In this document: positions 17,718-25,860 of the stretch, piece after piece
Position numbering within the stretch: the first letter of the stretch is position 1
How the letters are laid out: each line of letters begins with the position of its first letter
Source of the DNA: Comamonadaceae bacterium
GTDB lineage: Bacteria > Pseudomonadota > Gammaproteobacteria > Burkholderiales > Burkholderiaceae_C
Assembly: GCA_947448375.1 (NCBI GenBank)
Contig: CANFMY010000009.1
Location: 1 to 33,821, forward strand
Direction of reading: 5' to 3'
DNA: 33,821 bases
Notes under the pieces: model-generated
The model's input: only the letters and a program-made list of their open reading frames with translations
Databases searched by the model: none
Told to the model about the DNA's origin: nothing
Position numbers and translations under genes: made by a program

Positions 17718-19012
17718 CGATGTCCCGTGCCGTCTACGCTTTCAAGCCCTACAACGTCGGGCGCTGGATCATCTGGAGTCTGTTCGCCGGGCTGCTGCTG
17801 GTGGCGCCTTTGCTGTTCAAAAGCAATCTGTCTCACTCCATGCTGAGTCAGATGGGCATCGCCATCATTGCCTGTCTGGCCTACAACCTGTTGCTGGGGC
17901 AAGGCGGCATGCTGAGCTTTGGTCATGCGGTGTACACCGGGCTGGGAGGTTACCTGGCCATGCACGCCTTGAATGCGGTGAGCGCGGGCGCCTGGTCGTT
18001 GCCCGTGAGTCTGATTCCGCTGGTGGGTGGAGCCGGGGGATTGTTCTTTGCCTGTCTGCTGGGCTATGTCACAACGCGCAAGTCGGGCACCACCTTTGCC
18101 ATGATCACGTTGGGCATGGCCGAGCTGGTGTCGGCCATGTCGCTGATGTTCTCTGAATTCTTCGGGGGCGAGGCGGGGGTGTCGGGCAATCGCGTGGCGG
18201 GTGCGTCGTTCATGGGCATCAACTTCGGTCCGCAAATTCAGGTCTATTACCTCATTGCGCTTTACACCTTTGTGTGCGTGGCCTTGCTGTTTGCATTCAC
18301 CCGCACGCCGCTGGGGCGCATGCTGAACGCCGTGCGTGACAACCCGGAGCGGGTGGAGTTCATCGGCTATAACACCCAGCACGTGCGTTATTTCGCCTTC
18401 ATGGTCGCCGGTTTCTTCTCCGGCATTGCGGGCGGCCTGGGCGCGCTGAATTTTGAAATCGTGACCGCCGAAGTGGTCGGTGCAGCCCGCTCGGGCGCTT
18501 ATTTGCTGTTCACGTTTCTGGGGGGGGCCACCTTCTTTTTTGGTCCCATCATCGGAGCGATCTTGATGATCCTGGCCAGCGTGCTGCTGTCCGAACTCAC
18601 CAAAGCCTGGCTGCTGTACCTGGGCCTGGTGTTTTTGTTCATGGTGATGTACGCCCCGGGTGGCATGGCCAGCCTGATCATGATGAACCTGCGCGTGGCC
18701 AGCTTCGGGCACCTGCGACGGCTGTGGGTGGCCTATGTGGGGTTGGGAGTGCTGGCGGTGGTGGCCTTGCTGGGTGCGGGAGCCTGGATTGAAATGGTGT
18801 ACCACCTCCAGCTCAACTCGGCCTTGGGGCCTACCTTGAAATACGCCGGCATCACCCTGGATGCGCTGAGCGTGCGAAGCTGGTTTGGTGCCGGGTTTGT
18901 GCTGTGCACGGCCCTCGGGCTGTTCGAGCTGGCCAGGCGGCAATATCGACGGGATTGGGACGAGATCCAGGTGCAGATCGAGCAGGAAATCAAACGACGG
19001 GAGGCCCTGTGA
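17714..19012 (+). CDS. ABC importer permease, LivM type, with C-terminal membrane extension
   Basis: Second membrane subunit, 432 residues. The core matches LivM: AYNLLLGQGGMLSFGHAVYTGLGGY near residue 60, a GTTFAMITLGMAELV segment, and the coupling helix TRTPLGRMLNAVRDNPERVEFIGYN. A normal LivM would end soon after MYAPGGMASL, at about residue 320. Here about 110 residues follow, with two further hydrophobic segments (LWVAYVGLGVLAVVALLGAG and WFGAGFVLCTALGLFELA) joined by a loop, then a charged tail (RRDWDEIQVQIEQEIKRREAL) that could form an amphipathic helix facing the ATPases. The start overlaps the LivH-type stop (ATGA), with GAGAGGG just upstream. The stop overlaps the GTG of the next gene. 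Confidence 0.92.
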   Translation: MTMSRAVYAFKPYNVGRWIIWSLFAGLLLVAPLLFKSNLSHSMLSQMGIAIIACLAYNLLLGQGGMLSFGHAVYTGLGGYLAMHALNAVSAGAWSLPVSLIPLVGGAGGLFFACLLGYVTTRKSGTTFAMITLGMAELVSAMSLMFSEFFGGEAGVSGNRVAGASFMGINFGPQIQVYYLIALYTFVCVALLFAFTRTPLGRMLNAVRDNPERVEFIGYNTQHVRYFAFMVAGFFSGIAGGLGALNFEIVTAEVVGAARSGAYLLFTFLGGATFFFGPIIGAILMILASVLLSELTKAWLLYLGLVFLFMVMYAPGGMASLIMMNLRVASFGHLRRLWVAYVGLGVLAVVALLGAGAWIEMVYHLQLNSALGPTLKYAGITLDALSVRSWFGAGFVLCTALGLFELARRQYRRDWDEIQVQIEQEIKRREAL

Positions 19013-19821
19013 GCACTGCGCAGACCCTGCATTCCCCGGCCCCGTTGCACGGCGCAGGCGTCAAGCCTGCGCTGGAGCTCAAGGGCCTTCGCAAGCAGTT
19101 CGGCAAGACCGAGATCATTCGCGGCGTCGATTTGCAAGTGCAGCAGGGTGAGCGCGTGGCGGTGATCGGGCCCAACGGTGCCGGCAAATCCACGCTGTTC
19201 AACTTGATCAGCGGTCGCTTTGCCCCCAGCCAGGGCGAGATCTGGTTGCAAGGTCAGCGCATTGACGGCAAAACACCTTATCAGATCAACCGTCTCGGTT
19301 TGTCCCGCAGCTTTCAGATCACCAACATTTTCCCCAAGCTGAGTGTCTTTGAAAACCTGCGCTGCGCCGTGCTGTGGAGCCTGGGCTATCGCTACACCTT
19401 CTGGAAATTTCTGGCCGATCTTGACGATGCCAACGATCGCACCGAGGCCTTGCTGGACAGCATTCGTCTGGACAAGCGCCGGGATGTGCTGGCCGTCAAC
19501 CTCACCTATGCCGAACAACGCGCCTTGGAAATTGGCATCACCATCGCCGGCGGATCGAATGTGATCTTGCTCGATGAGCCCACCGCAGGCATGAGCCGCA
19601 GCGAGACTTCCCGCTTTGTCTCGCTGATCCGTGAAGTCACGCACAACAAGACGCTCCTCACGGTGGAACACGACATGGGGGTGGTGTTTGGCCTGGCCGA
19701 TCGCATCGCGGTGGTGGTGTATGGCGAAGTCATCGCCTTTGACACACCCGAAGCCGTGCGAGCCAACCCCAAGGTGCAGGAGGCCTACCTGGGGACCTCG
19801 AATGGCGAGGGAGGGCACTGA
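19009..19821 (+). CDS. ABC importer ATPase, LivG type
   Basis: First nucleotide-binding subunit, 270 residues, powering the importer from the cytoplasmic side. The Walker A motif is canonical (GPNGAGKST, Lys60), the Q-loop region reads LSRSFQITNIFPKLSVFENLR, Walker B is VILLDEPTAGM, and the switch His is in LLTVEHDMGVVFGLADRI. The signature motif reads LTYAEQ (residues 165-170) where LivG proteins usually have LSYGEQ, so its glycine is alanine. The start is GTG at 19009, overlapping the LivM-type stop as GTGA, with GGGAGG 4 bases upstream; the open frame before that is inside the permease gene. A short Pro/His-rich N-terminal leader of about 20 residues precedes the domain. Confidence 0.93.
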   Translation: MSTAQTLHSPAPLHGAGVKPALELKGLRKQFGKTEIIRGVDLQVQQGERVAVIGPNGAGKSTLFNLISGRFAPSQGEIWLQGQRIDGKTPYQINRLGLSRSFQITNIFPKLSVFENLRCAVLWSLGYRYTFWKFLADLDDANDRTEALLDSIRLDKRRDVLAVNLTYAEQRALEIGITIAGGSNVILLDEPTAGMSRSETSRFVSLIREVTHNKTLLTVEHDMGVVFGLADRIAVVVYGEVIAFDTPEAVRANPKVQEAYLGTSNGEGGH

Positions 19822-19822
19822 G

Positions 19823-20530
19823 ATGCTGCAACTCGACAACCTCCACGCCTTTTACGGCAAGAGCCATGTGCTGCATGGCGTGAGCATGCAGGTGCGTCCG
19901 GGCGAGATCGTGGCTTTGCTGGGTCGCAACGGTTCGGGCCGCTCCACCACGGCCAAGGCCATCATGGGCCTGGTCGACGGGGTGGGTGGGATCAGCTGGC
20001 ACGGTGAATCGTTGACCGGCCTCAAGGCATTTGAAGTGTCGCAACGGGGCATTGGCTACGTTCCCGAAAGCCGGGACATCTTCCCCAGCCTGACCGTTCA
20101 TCAAAATTTGATGCTGGGGATGAAACCCCCGGCACGCTCCCACAGCAGCGCACCACGATGGGACTACGAGGACATGTACCAGATGTTCCCCCGGCTGCGA
20201 GAACGCCAGCACACCGAGGCCGGGGTGCTCAGCGGTGGCGAGCAGCAAATGCTGACCTTGTGCCGGACCCTGATGGGGCAACCCGAACTCATCATCATTG
20301 ACGAACCGACCGAGGGGTTGGCCCCCAAGATCGTCGAATTGGTCGGGCAGTACCTGCAGCGCCTCAAAGAGCGTGGCATGTCGGTTCTCCTGATCGAACA
20401 AAAGCTCACCATTGCGATGGAGATTTCTGACCGTGCGCTGGTGATGGGCCATGGCCGCATCGTGTTCGACGGCACGCCCCAGTCCTTGCGCGACGACCCC
20501 GGCGCACGACGCGAATGGCTGGAAGTGTGA
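19823..20530 (+). CDS. ABC importer ATPase, LivF type, with Walker A Lys-to-Arg change
   Basis: Second nucleotide-binding subunit, 235 residues, the usual LivF length. It has LHAFYGKSHVLHGVSMQVRPGEIVALLGRNG, the signature LSGGEQQML, Walker B LIIIDEPTEGL, and a C-terminal VLLIEQKLTIAMEISDRALVM region. The Walker A motif reads GRNGSGRSTT: the lysine that contacts the ATP phosphates is Arg40 (codon CGC at 19940-19942). The signature and Walker B are intact, so the gene is not decaying; either the subunit works with arginine or its site is a reduced one. The ATG is 1 base past the LivG-type stop, with GAGGGAGGG at 19807-19815 as ribosome site. Confidence 0.93.
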   Translation: MLQLDNLHAFYGKSHVLHGVSMQVRPGEIVALLGRNGSGRSTTAKAIMGLVDGVGGISWHGESLTGLKAFEVSQRGIGYVPESRDIFPSLTVHQNLMLGMKPPARSHSSAPRWDYEDMYQMFPRLRERQHTEAGVLSGGEQQMLTLCRTLMGQPELIIIDEPTEGLAPKIVELVGQYLQRLKERGMSVLLIEQKLTIAMEISDRALVMGHGRIVFDGTPQSLRDDPGARREWLEV

Positions 20531-20567
20531 GTTCGACAGCACGTCCAGGCGGCTGCAGTTTCCCCGA

Positions 20568-20599
20568 TACAATCCAAAAACGAACGATCGTTCTTTTTT
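20568..20599 (+). promoter_or_regulatory. Promoter-like box and TetR-type palindrome before the hydratase/dehydrogenase gene
   Basis: A perfect 12-base palindrome, GAACGATCGTTC (20582-20593), is flanked by A-run and T-run arms that extend the symmetry with one mismatched pair. It lies 22 bases before the ATG. TACAAT (20568-20573) just upstream is one base from the -10 consensus, so the palindrome would cover the transcription start. Palindromes built on CGAACG/CGTTCG are typical operators of TetR-family repressors, several of which control fatty acid degradation in proteobacteria. No good -35 box is visible. Confidence 0.55.
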
Positions 20600-20615
20600 A
20601 CCCGAAGGACTCCGC

Positions 20616-22724
20616 ATGAGCGCAGACTACTCCACCCAAGGCGATATCGCCATCATCAGCCTGAACAACCCGCCCGTGAACGGCCTGGGTTTGTCCACTC
20701 GCCTGGGCATCGTCCATGCCCTGCACCAGGCCATGGACGACGCGTCCATCAAGGCCGTGGTGCTGACGGGGCAGGGCAAGGCGTTTTCGGGTGGTGCGGA
20801 CATCAAGGAGTTCGGCACGCCCAAGGCGGTGCAGGACCCCAATTTGCTGAGCGTCATCCTGGCCATCGAAAACAGCCCCAAGCCCGTGGTGGCGGCGGTA
20901 CACACCGTGGCCATGGGCGGCGGCCTCGAGTTGGCGTTGGGCTGTCATTACCGCATCGCAGCCCCCGGCGCGAGCATTGCCCTGCCCGAAGTGAAGATCG
21001 GTCTGATTCCGGGCGCGGGGGGCACGCAACGCCTGCCCCGCGTGCTGGGTGTCGAGCCGGCGTTGAACATGATCGTGAGCGGCGAAGCCATCAAAAGCGA
21101 GATGCTCGCCTCCTTGCCCGGACAAAAGCTCTTTGACAAGATGGCTGCCTCACGTGAAACCCTGCTGGACGAAGCCGTGGCCTACGCGCGCTCGGTGGCC
21201 GATGCGCGTCCCTTGCCTCGCGTGCGTGACCTGCCTTGCAAGCACCCGCAAGGCGATGCCTATTTCCAGTTCGCCCGCAACATGGTCAAGGGCATGTCCA
21301 AGAACTTCCCCGCGCCGCTCAAGTGTGTGGACGCTGTGCAAGCCGGCACCAAGATGGCGTTCGACAAGGGCCTGTTGAATGAACGCGAACTGTTCCTCAG
21401 CTTGCTCACCACGCCCGAGTGTCGTGCTTTGCGTCATCTCTTTGCCGCGCAGCGAGCCGCTTCCAAGATTGCCGATGTGCCGGACGACACGCCGGTGCGC
21501 ACCATCGCGTCCGTGGCCGTGATCGGCGCGGGCACCATGGGTGGCGGCATTTCGATGAACTTCCTCAACGCGGGCATTCCGGTGCGCATGCTCGAGATGA
21601 AACAAGAGGCGCTGGACCGTGGCGTTGCCACCATCCGCAAAAACTATGAGGCCCAGGTGAAGAAGGGCAAGCTCACGCAGGAGAAGTACGACCAACGCAT
21701 GGCACTGCTCACCACCACCCTCAGCTATGACGACATTCGGAATGCCGACCTCGTCATCGAGGCCGTCTTCGAAGAAATGGGCGTCAAGGAAAAGGTGTTC
21801 CAGCAACTGGACAAGACGATGAAGCCGGGCGCCATTCTGGCCTCCAACACGTCCACGCTGGACGTCAATACCATCGCGTCCTTCACCCAGCGCCCGCAAG
21901 ACGTGGTGGGCATGCATTTCTTCAGCCCCGCCAACGTGATGAAGTTGCTCGAGGTGGTGCGCGGCGCCAAGACCGCCAAAGACGTGCTGGCCACGGTCAT
22001 GGCCCTGGCCAAGAAAATCAAGAAAACTGCCGTGGTGTCCGGCGTGTGCGATGGTTTCATCGGCAACCGCATGATCGAGCAGTACAGCCGCCAGGCCGGC
22101 TTCCTGCTGGAGGAGGGCTGTACCCCGCAGCAAGTGGACAAGGCGGTTGAAGCATTCGGCTTTGCCATGGGCCCGTTCCGCATGGGCGACCTGGCTGGCA
22201 ACGACATTGGTTGGGCCATCCGCAAGCGCCGCTACGTGGAAAAGCCCAACCTGCGCTACAGCAAGACCGCCGACTTGCTGTGCGAAATGGGCCGTTATGG
22301 CCAGAAAACCGGTGCCGGCTGGTACGACTACCAACCCGGCAAGCGCGACGCCATCCCGTCTGCTGCGGTGGACACCATGATTGCCCAACACCGCAAGACC
22401 CTGGGCGTCACCCCGCGACAGATCAGCAACGATGAAATCGTGCAGCGTCTGGTGTTCTCGCTCGTCAACGAGGCGGCGCACATCATCGAAGAAGGCATTG
22501 CCGCCAAGGCCAGCGATGTGGACATGGTGTACATCACCGGTTACGGCTTCCCCATGCATCGCGGGGGCCCCATGCTGTACGCCGATCAGTTCGGCCTCTT
22601 CAACGTGGTGCACACCATGCGCCGCTTTGCCCAGAACCCGCTGGACGACGCCAACTTCTGGCAACCCGCGCCGCTCCTGGCCCGTCTGGCTGCTGAAGGC
22701 AAGACCTTCAACAACGTCCTCTGA
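20616..22724 (+). CDS. Fused enoyl-CoA hydratase / 3-hydroxyacyl-CoA dehydrogenase (FadB/FadJ-like)
   Basis: A 702-residue two-function beta-oxidation enzyme. The N-terminal crotonase domain (1 to about 190) has GGGLELALGCHYRIA and LPEVKIGLIPGAGGTQRLPR with both expected glutamates, Glu105 and Glu125. The NAD-binding half starts near residue 300 (VAVIGAGTMGGGISMNFLNAG). The dehydrogenase His434 is in GMHFFSP, and SGVCDGFIGNRM and FGFAMGPFRMGDLAGNDIG complete it. Overall order matches FadB/FadJ and peroxisomal bifunctional enzymes. The ATG at 20616 follows AAGGA (20605-20609) and starts the conserved region. The gene follows the transporter by 85 bases, with its own operator-like palindrome, and precedes the thiolase by 21 bases. 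Chain-length preference cannot be read from sequence. Confidence 0.95.
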   Translation: MSADYSTQGDIAIISLNNPPVNGLGLSTRLGIVHALHQAMDDASIKAVVLTGQGKAFSGGADIKEFGTPKAVQDPNLLSVILAIENSPKPVVAAVHTVAMGGGLELALGCHYRIAAPGASIALPEVKIGLIPGAGGTQRLPRVLGVEPALNMIVSGEAIKSEMLASLPGQKLFDKMAASRETLLDEAVAYARSVADARPLPRVRDLPCKHPQGDAYFQFARNMVKGMSKNFPAPLKCVDAVQAGTKMAFDKGLLNERELFLSLLTTPECRALRHLFAAQRAASKIADVPDDTPVRTIASVAVIGAGTMGGGISMNFLNAGIPVRMLEMKQEALDRGVATIRKNYEAQVKKGKLTQEKYDQRMALLTTTLSYDDIRNADLVIEAVFEEMGVKEKVFQQLDKTMKPGAILASNTSTLDVNTIASFTQRPQDVVGMHFFSPANVMKLLEVVRGAKTAKDVLATVMALAKKIKKTAVVSGVCDGFIGNRMIEQYSRQAGFLLEEGCTPQQVDKAVEAFGFAMGPFRMGDLAGNDIGWAIRKRRYVEKPNLRYSKTADLLCEMGRYGQKTGAGWYDYQPGKRDAIPSAAVDTMIAQHRKTLGVTPRQISNDEIVQRLVFSLVNEAAHIIEEGIAAKASDVDMVYITGYGFPMHRGGPMLYADQFGLFNVVHTMRRFAQNPLDDANFWQPAPLLARLAAEGKTFNNVL

Positions 22725-22745
22725 CCGAACACCCAAGGATTCATC

Positions 22746-23921
22746 ATGACTCAAGCTGTCATCGTCTCCACCGCCCGTACCCCCCTGGCCAAGAGCTGGC
22801 GTGGTGCGTTCAACATGACGCACGGAGCCACCCTGGGTGGCCACGCGGTCAAGCACGCCATTGCCCGCGCGGGTATCGACGCCGGTGAGGTGGAAGATGT
22901 GCTGATGGGCTGTGCCAACCCCGAAGGCGCCACGGGCGCCAATATCGCACGACAAATTGCGTTGATGGCCGACTGTCCCATCTCGGTTTCGGGCATGACG
23001 GTCAATCGCTTCTGTTCGTCGGGCCTGCAAACCATCGCCATGGCTGCACAACGCATCATCGCGGGAGAGGGCGATGTGTATGTGGCGGGCGGTGTGGAAA
23101 GCATTTCCTGCGTCCAGCAGGAGATGAACATGCACATGCTGGTCGATCCGGCACTCAGCAAGAAAAAGCCCGAGATTTACTGGAACATGCTGCAAACCGC
23201 CGAACAGGTGGCCAAACGCTACAGCATCGCCCGTGACGCCATGGACGAGTATGGGGCCGGCAGTCAGCAAAAAGCCTGTGCTGCTCAAGCCGCGGGCAAG
23301 TTTGATGACGAGATTGCGCCCATCACCGTCAAGGCCGGCGTGATCGACAAGGTCATGGGCCTGATCACCCAGGAGGTGACCGTCAGTCGTGACGAGGGCA
23401 CGCGCGAAGGCACCACCCAGGCAGGCATCAGTGGCATCAAGCCCGCCATGCCCGGCGGCGTGATTTCCGCGGGCAATGCGAGTCAGTTCTCGGATGGCGC
23501 TGGCGCCTGTGTGGTGATGCATGAAACCCTGGCGCAGCAGCGTGGCTTGAAGCCCTTGGGTCGTTTTCTGGGGTTCGCCGTGGCTGGCTGTGAACCCGAT
23601 GAAATGGGCATCGGTCCGGTGTTTGCAGTTCCGAAAGTGTTGAAGCGGCTGGGCCTCACCGTGAACGACATCGATCTGTGGGAACTCAACGAAGCGTTTG
23701 CTGTGCAGGTCATGTACTGTCGCGACAAGCTGGGCATTCCGGCCGATCGTTTGAACGTGAACGGCGGCGCGATTGCCCTGGGTCACCCCTACGGTGTGAG
23801 CGGTCAGCGGTTGACGGGCCATGCACTCATCGAAGGCAAGCGCCGTGGAGCCAAGCGCGTGTGCGTGACCATGTGCATTGGTGGCGGCATGGGCGCAGCT
23901 GGCGTGTTCGAGGTGCTGTGA
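22746..23921 (+). CDS. Acetyl-CoA C-acyltransferase (thiolase)
   Basis: Cleaves 3-ketoacyl-CoA with CoA to release acetyl-CoA (or propionyl-CoA), the last beta-oxidation step. The 391 residues match the thiolase family length, with nucleophile Cys90 in [10 protein letters not shown], His347 in GHPYGVSG and acid/base Cys377 in [10 protein letters not shown]. The usual NEAFAVQ stretch is present as [10 protein letters not shown]. Its place directly after the hydratase/dehydrogenase gene argues for a degradative FadA-like role rather than acetoacetyl-CoA synthesis for polyhydroxybutyrate. AAGGA in the 21-base gap serves as ribosome site. Confidence 0.95.
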   Translation: MTQAVIVSTARTPLAKSWRGAFNMTHGATLGGHAVKHAIARAGIDAGEVEDVLMGCANPEGATGANIARQIALMADCPISVSGMTVNRFCSSGLQTIAMAAQRIIAGEGDVYVAGGVESISCVQQEMNMHMLVDPALSKKKPEIYWNMLQTAEQVAKRYSIARDAMDEYGAGSQQKACAAQAAGKFDDEIAPITVKAGVIDKVMGLITQEVTVSRDEGTREGTTQAGISGIKPAMPGGVISAGNASQFSDGAGACVVMHETLAQQRGLKPLGRFLGFAVAGCEPDEMGIGPVFAVPKVLKRLGLTVNDIDLWELNEAFAVQVMYCRDKLGIPADRLNVNGGAIALGHPYGVSGQRLTGHALIEGKRRGAKRVCVTMCIGGGMGAAGVFEVL

Positions 23922-23958
23922 GATACCGATTGCACCCGGGGTCTGACGAGGCGCTGAG

Positions 23959-25800
23959 ATGAGCTTGCGTGGCACCCTGGACTTCCTGCTCTACGACTGG
24001 TTGCAGGTTCAAACGCTCTCCTCGCGAGAGCGTTTTGCTGACCACAACCGTGAAACCTACGACGCGGTACTGGACACCTGCGAGCGCATTGCACGCGACA
24101 AATACGCGCCGCACAACCGCACCATCGATCGTGAAGAGCCCGTGTTCGATGGTGAACGCGTGATTCTCCCCGCGGCCACCCAGGCCGCACATGACGCCTA
24201 CGTGGCCAGTGGCATGCTCAGTGCCGCGCAAAACACGGACATCGGCGGCATGCAATTGCCTTTTGTGGTGGAGTCTGCCGCCAACGCGTTTTTTGCGTGT
24301 GCGTCGGTGAGCATCGGGGCGAACATGCTCACCGTGGGCAATGCCAATTTGCTCATGGCGCACGGCACCCCCACCCAGCGCGAGGTGTTTGCGCTCAATG
24401 AATTCAATGGACGCTTTGCGGGCACCATGTGCCTGAGCGAGCCGCAGGCCGGATCGTCGCTCAGTGACATTGTCACCCGGGCCACGCCCGACGGCGACGA
24501 TCACGACACCGACCCGCTGGGTCCGCGCTATCGACTGCGCGGCAGCAAGATGTGGATCTCCACGGGTGACCACGAGCTGACAGAGAACATCGTGCACCTG
24601 GTACTGGCGAAGGTGCCGGGGCCGGATGGCCAGCTGGTGCCTGGCACACGAGGCATCTCGCTTTTTATCGTGCCCAAGCGACTCGTGGACGCCCAGGGAC
24701 AGCTCACGGGTGAACGCAACGACGTCGCGCTGGCTGGTTTGAACCACAAGTGTGGATGGCGTGGCACCGTCAACACCTTGCTGAATTTTGGCGAAGGTCG
24801 CTATCCCGTCAGGGCAGCAGGGCTGGATGGCCATGGCATAGGAGCCATCGGCTACCGTGTGGGGGCCGAGGGCGATGGCTTGCGCTGCATGTTCCACATG
24901 ATGAATGAGGCGCGCATCAGCATCGGCATGGCAGCCACCATGCTGGGCCTGGCGGGTTACTACGCCTCGCTGGACTACGCTCGTCAGCGTCCGCAAGGCC
25001 GGCTGCCGGGCAGTGGGGGCAAAGACGCCTCACGGCCCCAGGTGCGCATCATCGAGCACGCGGATATCAAGCGCATGCTGCTGGCGCAGAAATCGTATGG
25101 CGAAGGGTCGCTGGCGCTGGCCCTGTTCGGAGCTCGTCTGGTCGATGAGCAACACACGGGCTCGCCCGAACAAGCCCGCGAGGCACGCCTGCTGCTGGAG
25201 GTGCTCACCCCCATCATCAAGAGCTGGCCCAGCGAATGGTGTCTCGAGGCCAACAGCCTGGCCATCCAGGTGCATGGCGGCTATGGTTACACGCGTGACT
25301 TTCCGGTGGAGCAGTACTGGCGCGACAACCGCCTCAACATGATCCATGAGGGCACGCACGGCATTCAGGCGCAGGATCTGCTGGGCCGCAAGGTGGTGAT
25401 GGAGGAGGGGGCTGGTCTTCGCATCCTGTCTCAGCGCATCCAGGCCACGGCCGATCGTGCGGCCAGCGCGGGTGATGCTCGACTGGCGAGTTGGGCCCAG
25501 GCGCTGACCCAAGGGCTGATGGAGGTGCAACAGGCCACGCGCGACGCCTGGTCCCATGGCGAGCCTGGACGGGTTCTGGCCAATGCCGTGCCCTATATGC
25601 AGGCTTTTGGCCACCTGGTGCTGGCCTGGACCTGGCTGGATGTTGCGCTGTCCAGTCGCGCGAGTACCGACGCCGACACGGGCCGCATGCTAGCCTGCCA
25701 GTACTTCTTCCACTATGAGCTGCCCAAAATCGGGGCTTGGCTGCAGGTGGCGGCACGTTGCGACAGCACCTGTGCCGACATGCCGGAAGATGCTTTTTGA
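23959..25800 (+). CDS. Large acyl-CoA dehydrogenase (DmdC / FadE12-like, with C-terminal extension)
   Basis: A 613-residue flavoprotein that introduces the alpha-beta double bond in an acyl-CoA and passes electrons to ETF. It belongs to the long group of acyl-CoA dehydrogenases (about 600 residues, with an extra C-terminal helical domain) that includes 3-methylthiopropionyl-CoA dehydrogenase DmdC. Visible are GTMCLSEPQAGSSLSDI, the FAD/substrate strand KMWISTGDHE, GCMFHMMNEARISIGM-like sequence, and VHGGYGYTRDFPVEQYWRDNR. The catalytic base is probably Glu464 in MIHEGTHGIQAQDLLG. The protein starts MSLRGTLDFLLYDWL, usual for this group. It lies 37 bases after the thiolase. No ETF genes are in the window. 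Confidence 0.93.
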   Translation: MSLRGTLDFLLYDWLQVQTLSSRERFADHNRETYDAVLDTCERIARDKYAPHNRTIDREEPVFDGERVILPAATQAAHDAYVASGMLSAAQNTDIGGMQLPFVVESAANAFFACASVSIGANMLTVGNANLLMAHGTPTQREVFALNEFNGRFAGTMCLSEPQAGSSLSDIVTRATPDGDDHDTDPLGPRYRLRGSKMWISTGDHELTENIVHLVLAKVPGPDGQLVPGTRGISLFIVPKRLVDAQGQLTGERNDVALAGLNHKCGWRGTVNTLLNFGEGRYPVRAAGLDGHGIGAIGYRVGAEGDGLRCMFHMMNEARISIGMAATMLGLAGYYASLDYARQRPQGRLPGSGGKDASRPQVRIIEHADIKRMLLAQKSYGEGSLALALFGARLVDEQHTGSPEQAREARLLLEVLTPIIKSWPSEWCLEANSLAIQVHGGYGYTRDFPVEQYWRDNRLNMIHEGTHGIQAQDLLGRKVVMEEGAGLRILSQRIQATADRAASAGDARLASWAQALTQGLMEVQQATRDAWSHGEPGRVLANAVPYMQAFGHLVLAWTWLDVALSSRASTDADTGRMLACQYFFHYELPKIGAWLQVAARCDSTCADMPEDAF

Positions 25801-25809
25801 ATGGAATGT

Positions 25810-25834
25810 GCAGACGGCCTTGTCGTTCGTCTGC
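25810..25834 (+). other. Hairpin between the acyl-CoA dehydrogenase and SDR genes
   Basis: A perfect inverted repeat, GCAGACG (25810-25816) and CGTCTGC (25828-25834), with an 11-base spacer sits in the 60-base gap. A strong RNA hairpin is possible. GGCAATATGC follows rather than a U-run, so it is not a standard terminator; mRNA processing, partial attenuation or a protein site are alternatives. Confidence 0.4.
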
Positions 25835-25860
25835 GGCAATATGCTTGAAAGTGGATCACC

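Noticed and set aside
18904-19008. An earlier start for the LivG-type ATPase inside the permease gene.
   Set aside because: The added residues are not family-like, whereas GTG at 19009 has a strong ribosome site and a GTGA overlap.
1944-20113. The 15-base palindrome CATCAAAATTTGATG occurs at 1944-1958 and again at 20099-20113, suggesting a shared site.
   Set aside because: Both copies lie inside genes and encode similar peptides (HQILML in GlnD, HQNLML in the LivF-type ATPase), so codon coincidence explains them.
20579-20600. The palindrome plus T-run read as an intrinsic terminator for the importer operon.
   Set aside because: The T-run is part of the symmetry rather than after a stem, and the core stem without A/T arms is only 4 pairs around a 4-base loop. 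An operator fits better, though weak bidirectional termination is not excluded.
21150-23975. A 941-codon open frame antisense to the hydratase/dehydrogenase and thiolase genes.
   Set aside because: Same shadow effect: it spans two well-supported genes and their gap, and has no family signature.
13604-25800. Assignment of the cluster to DMSP demethylation, because the ligase and the dehydrogenase resemble DmdB and DmdC.
   Set aside because: No DmdA demethylase is present, and DmdB/DmdC-like proteins are widespread among general acyl-CoA enzymes. The names reflect similarity and not a demonstrated substrate.
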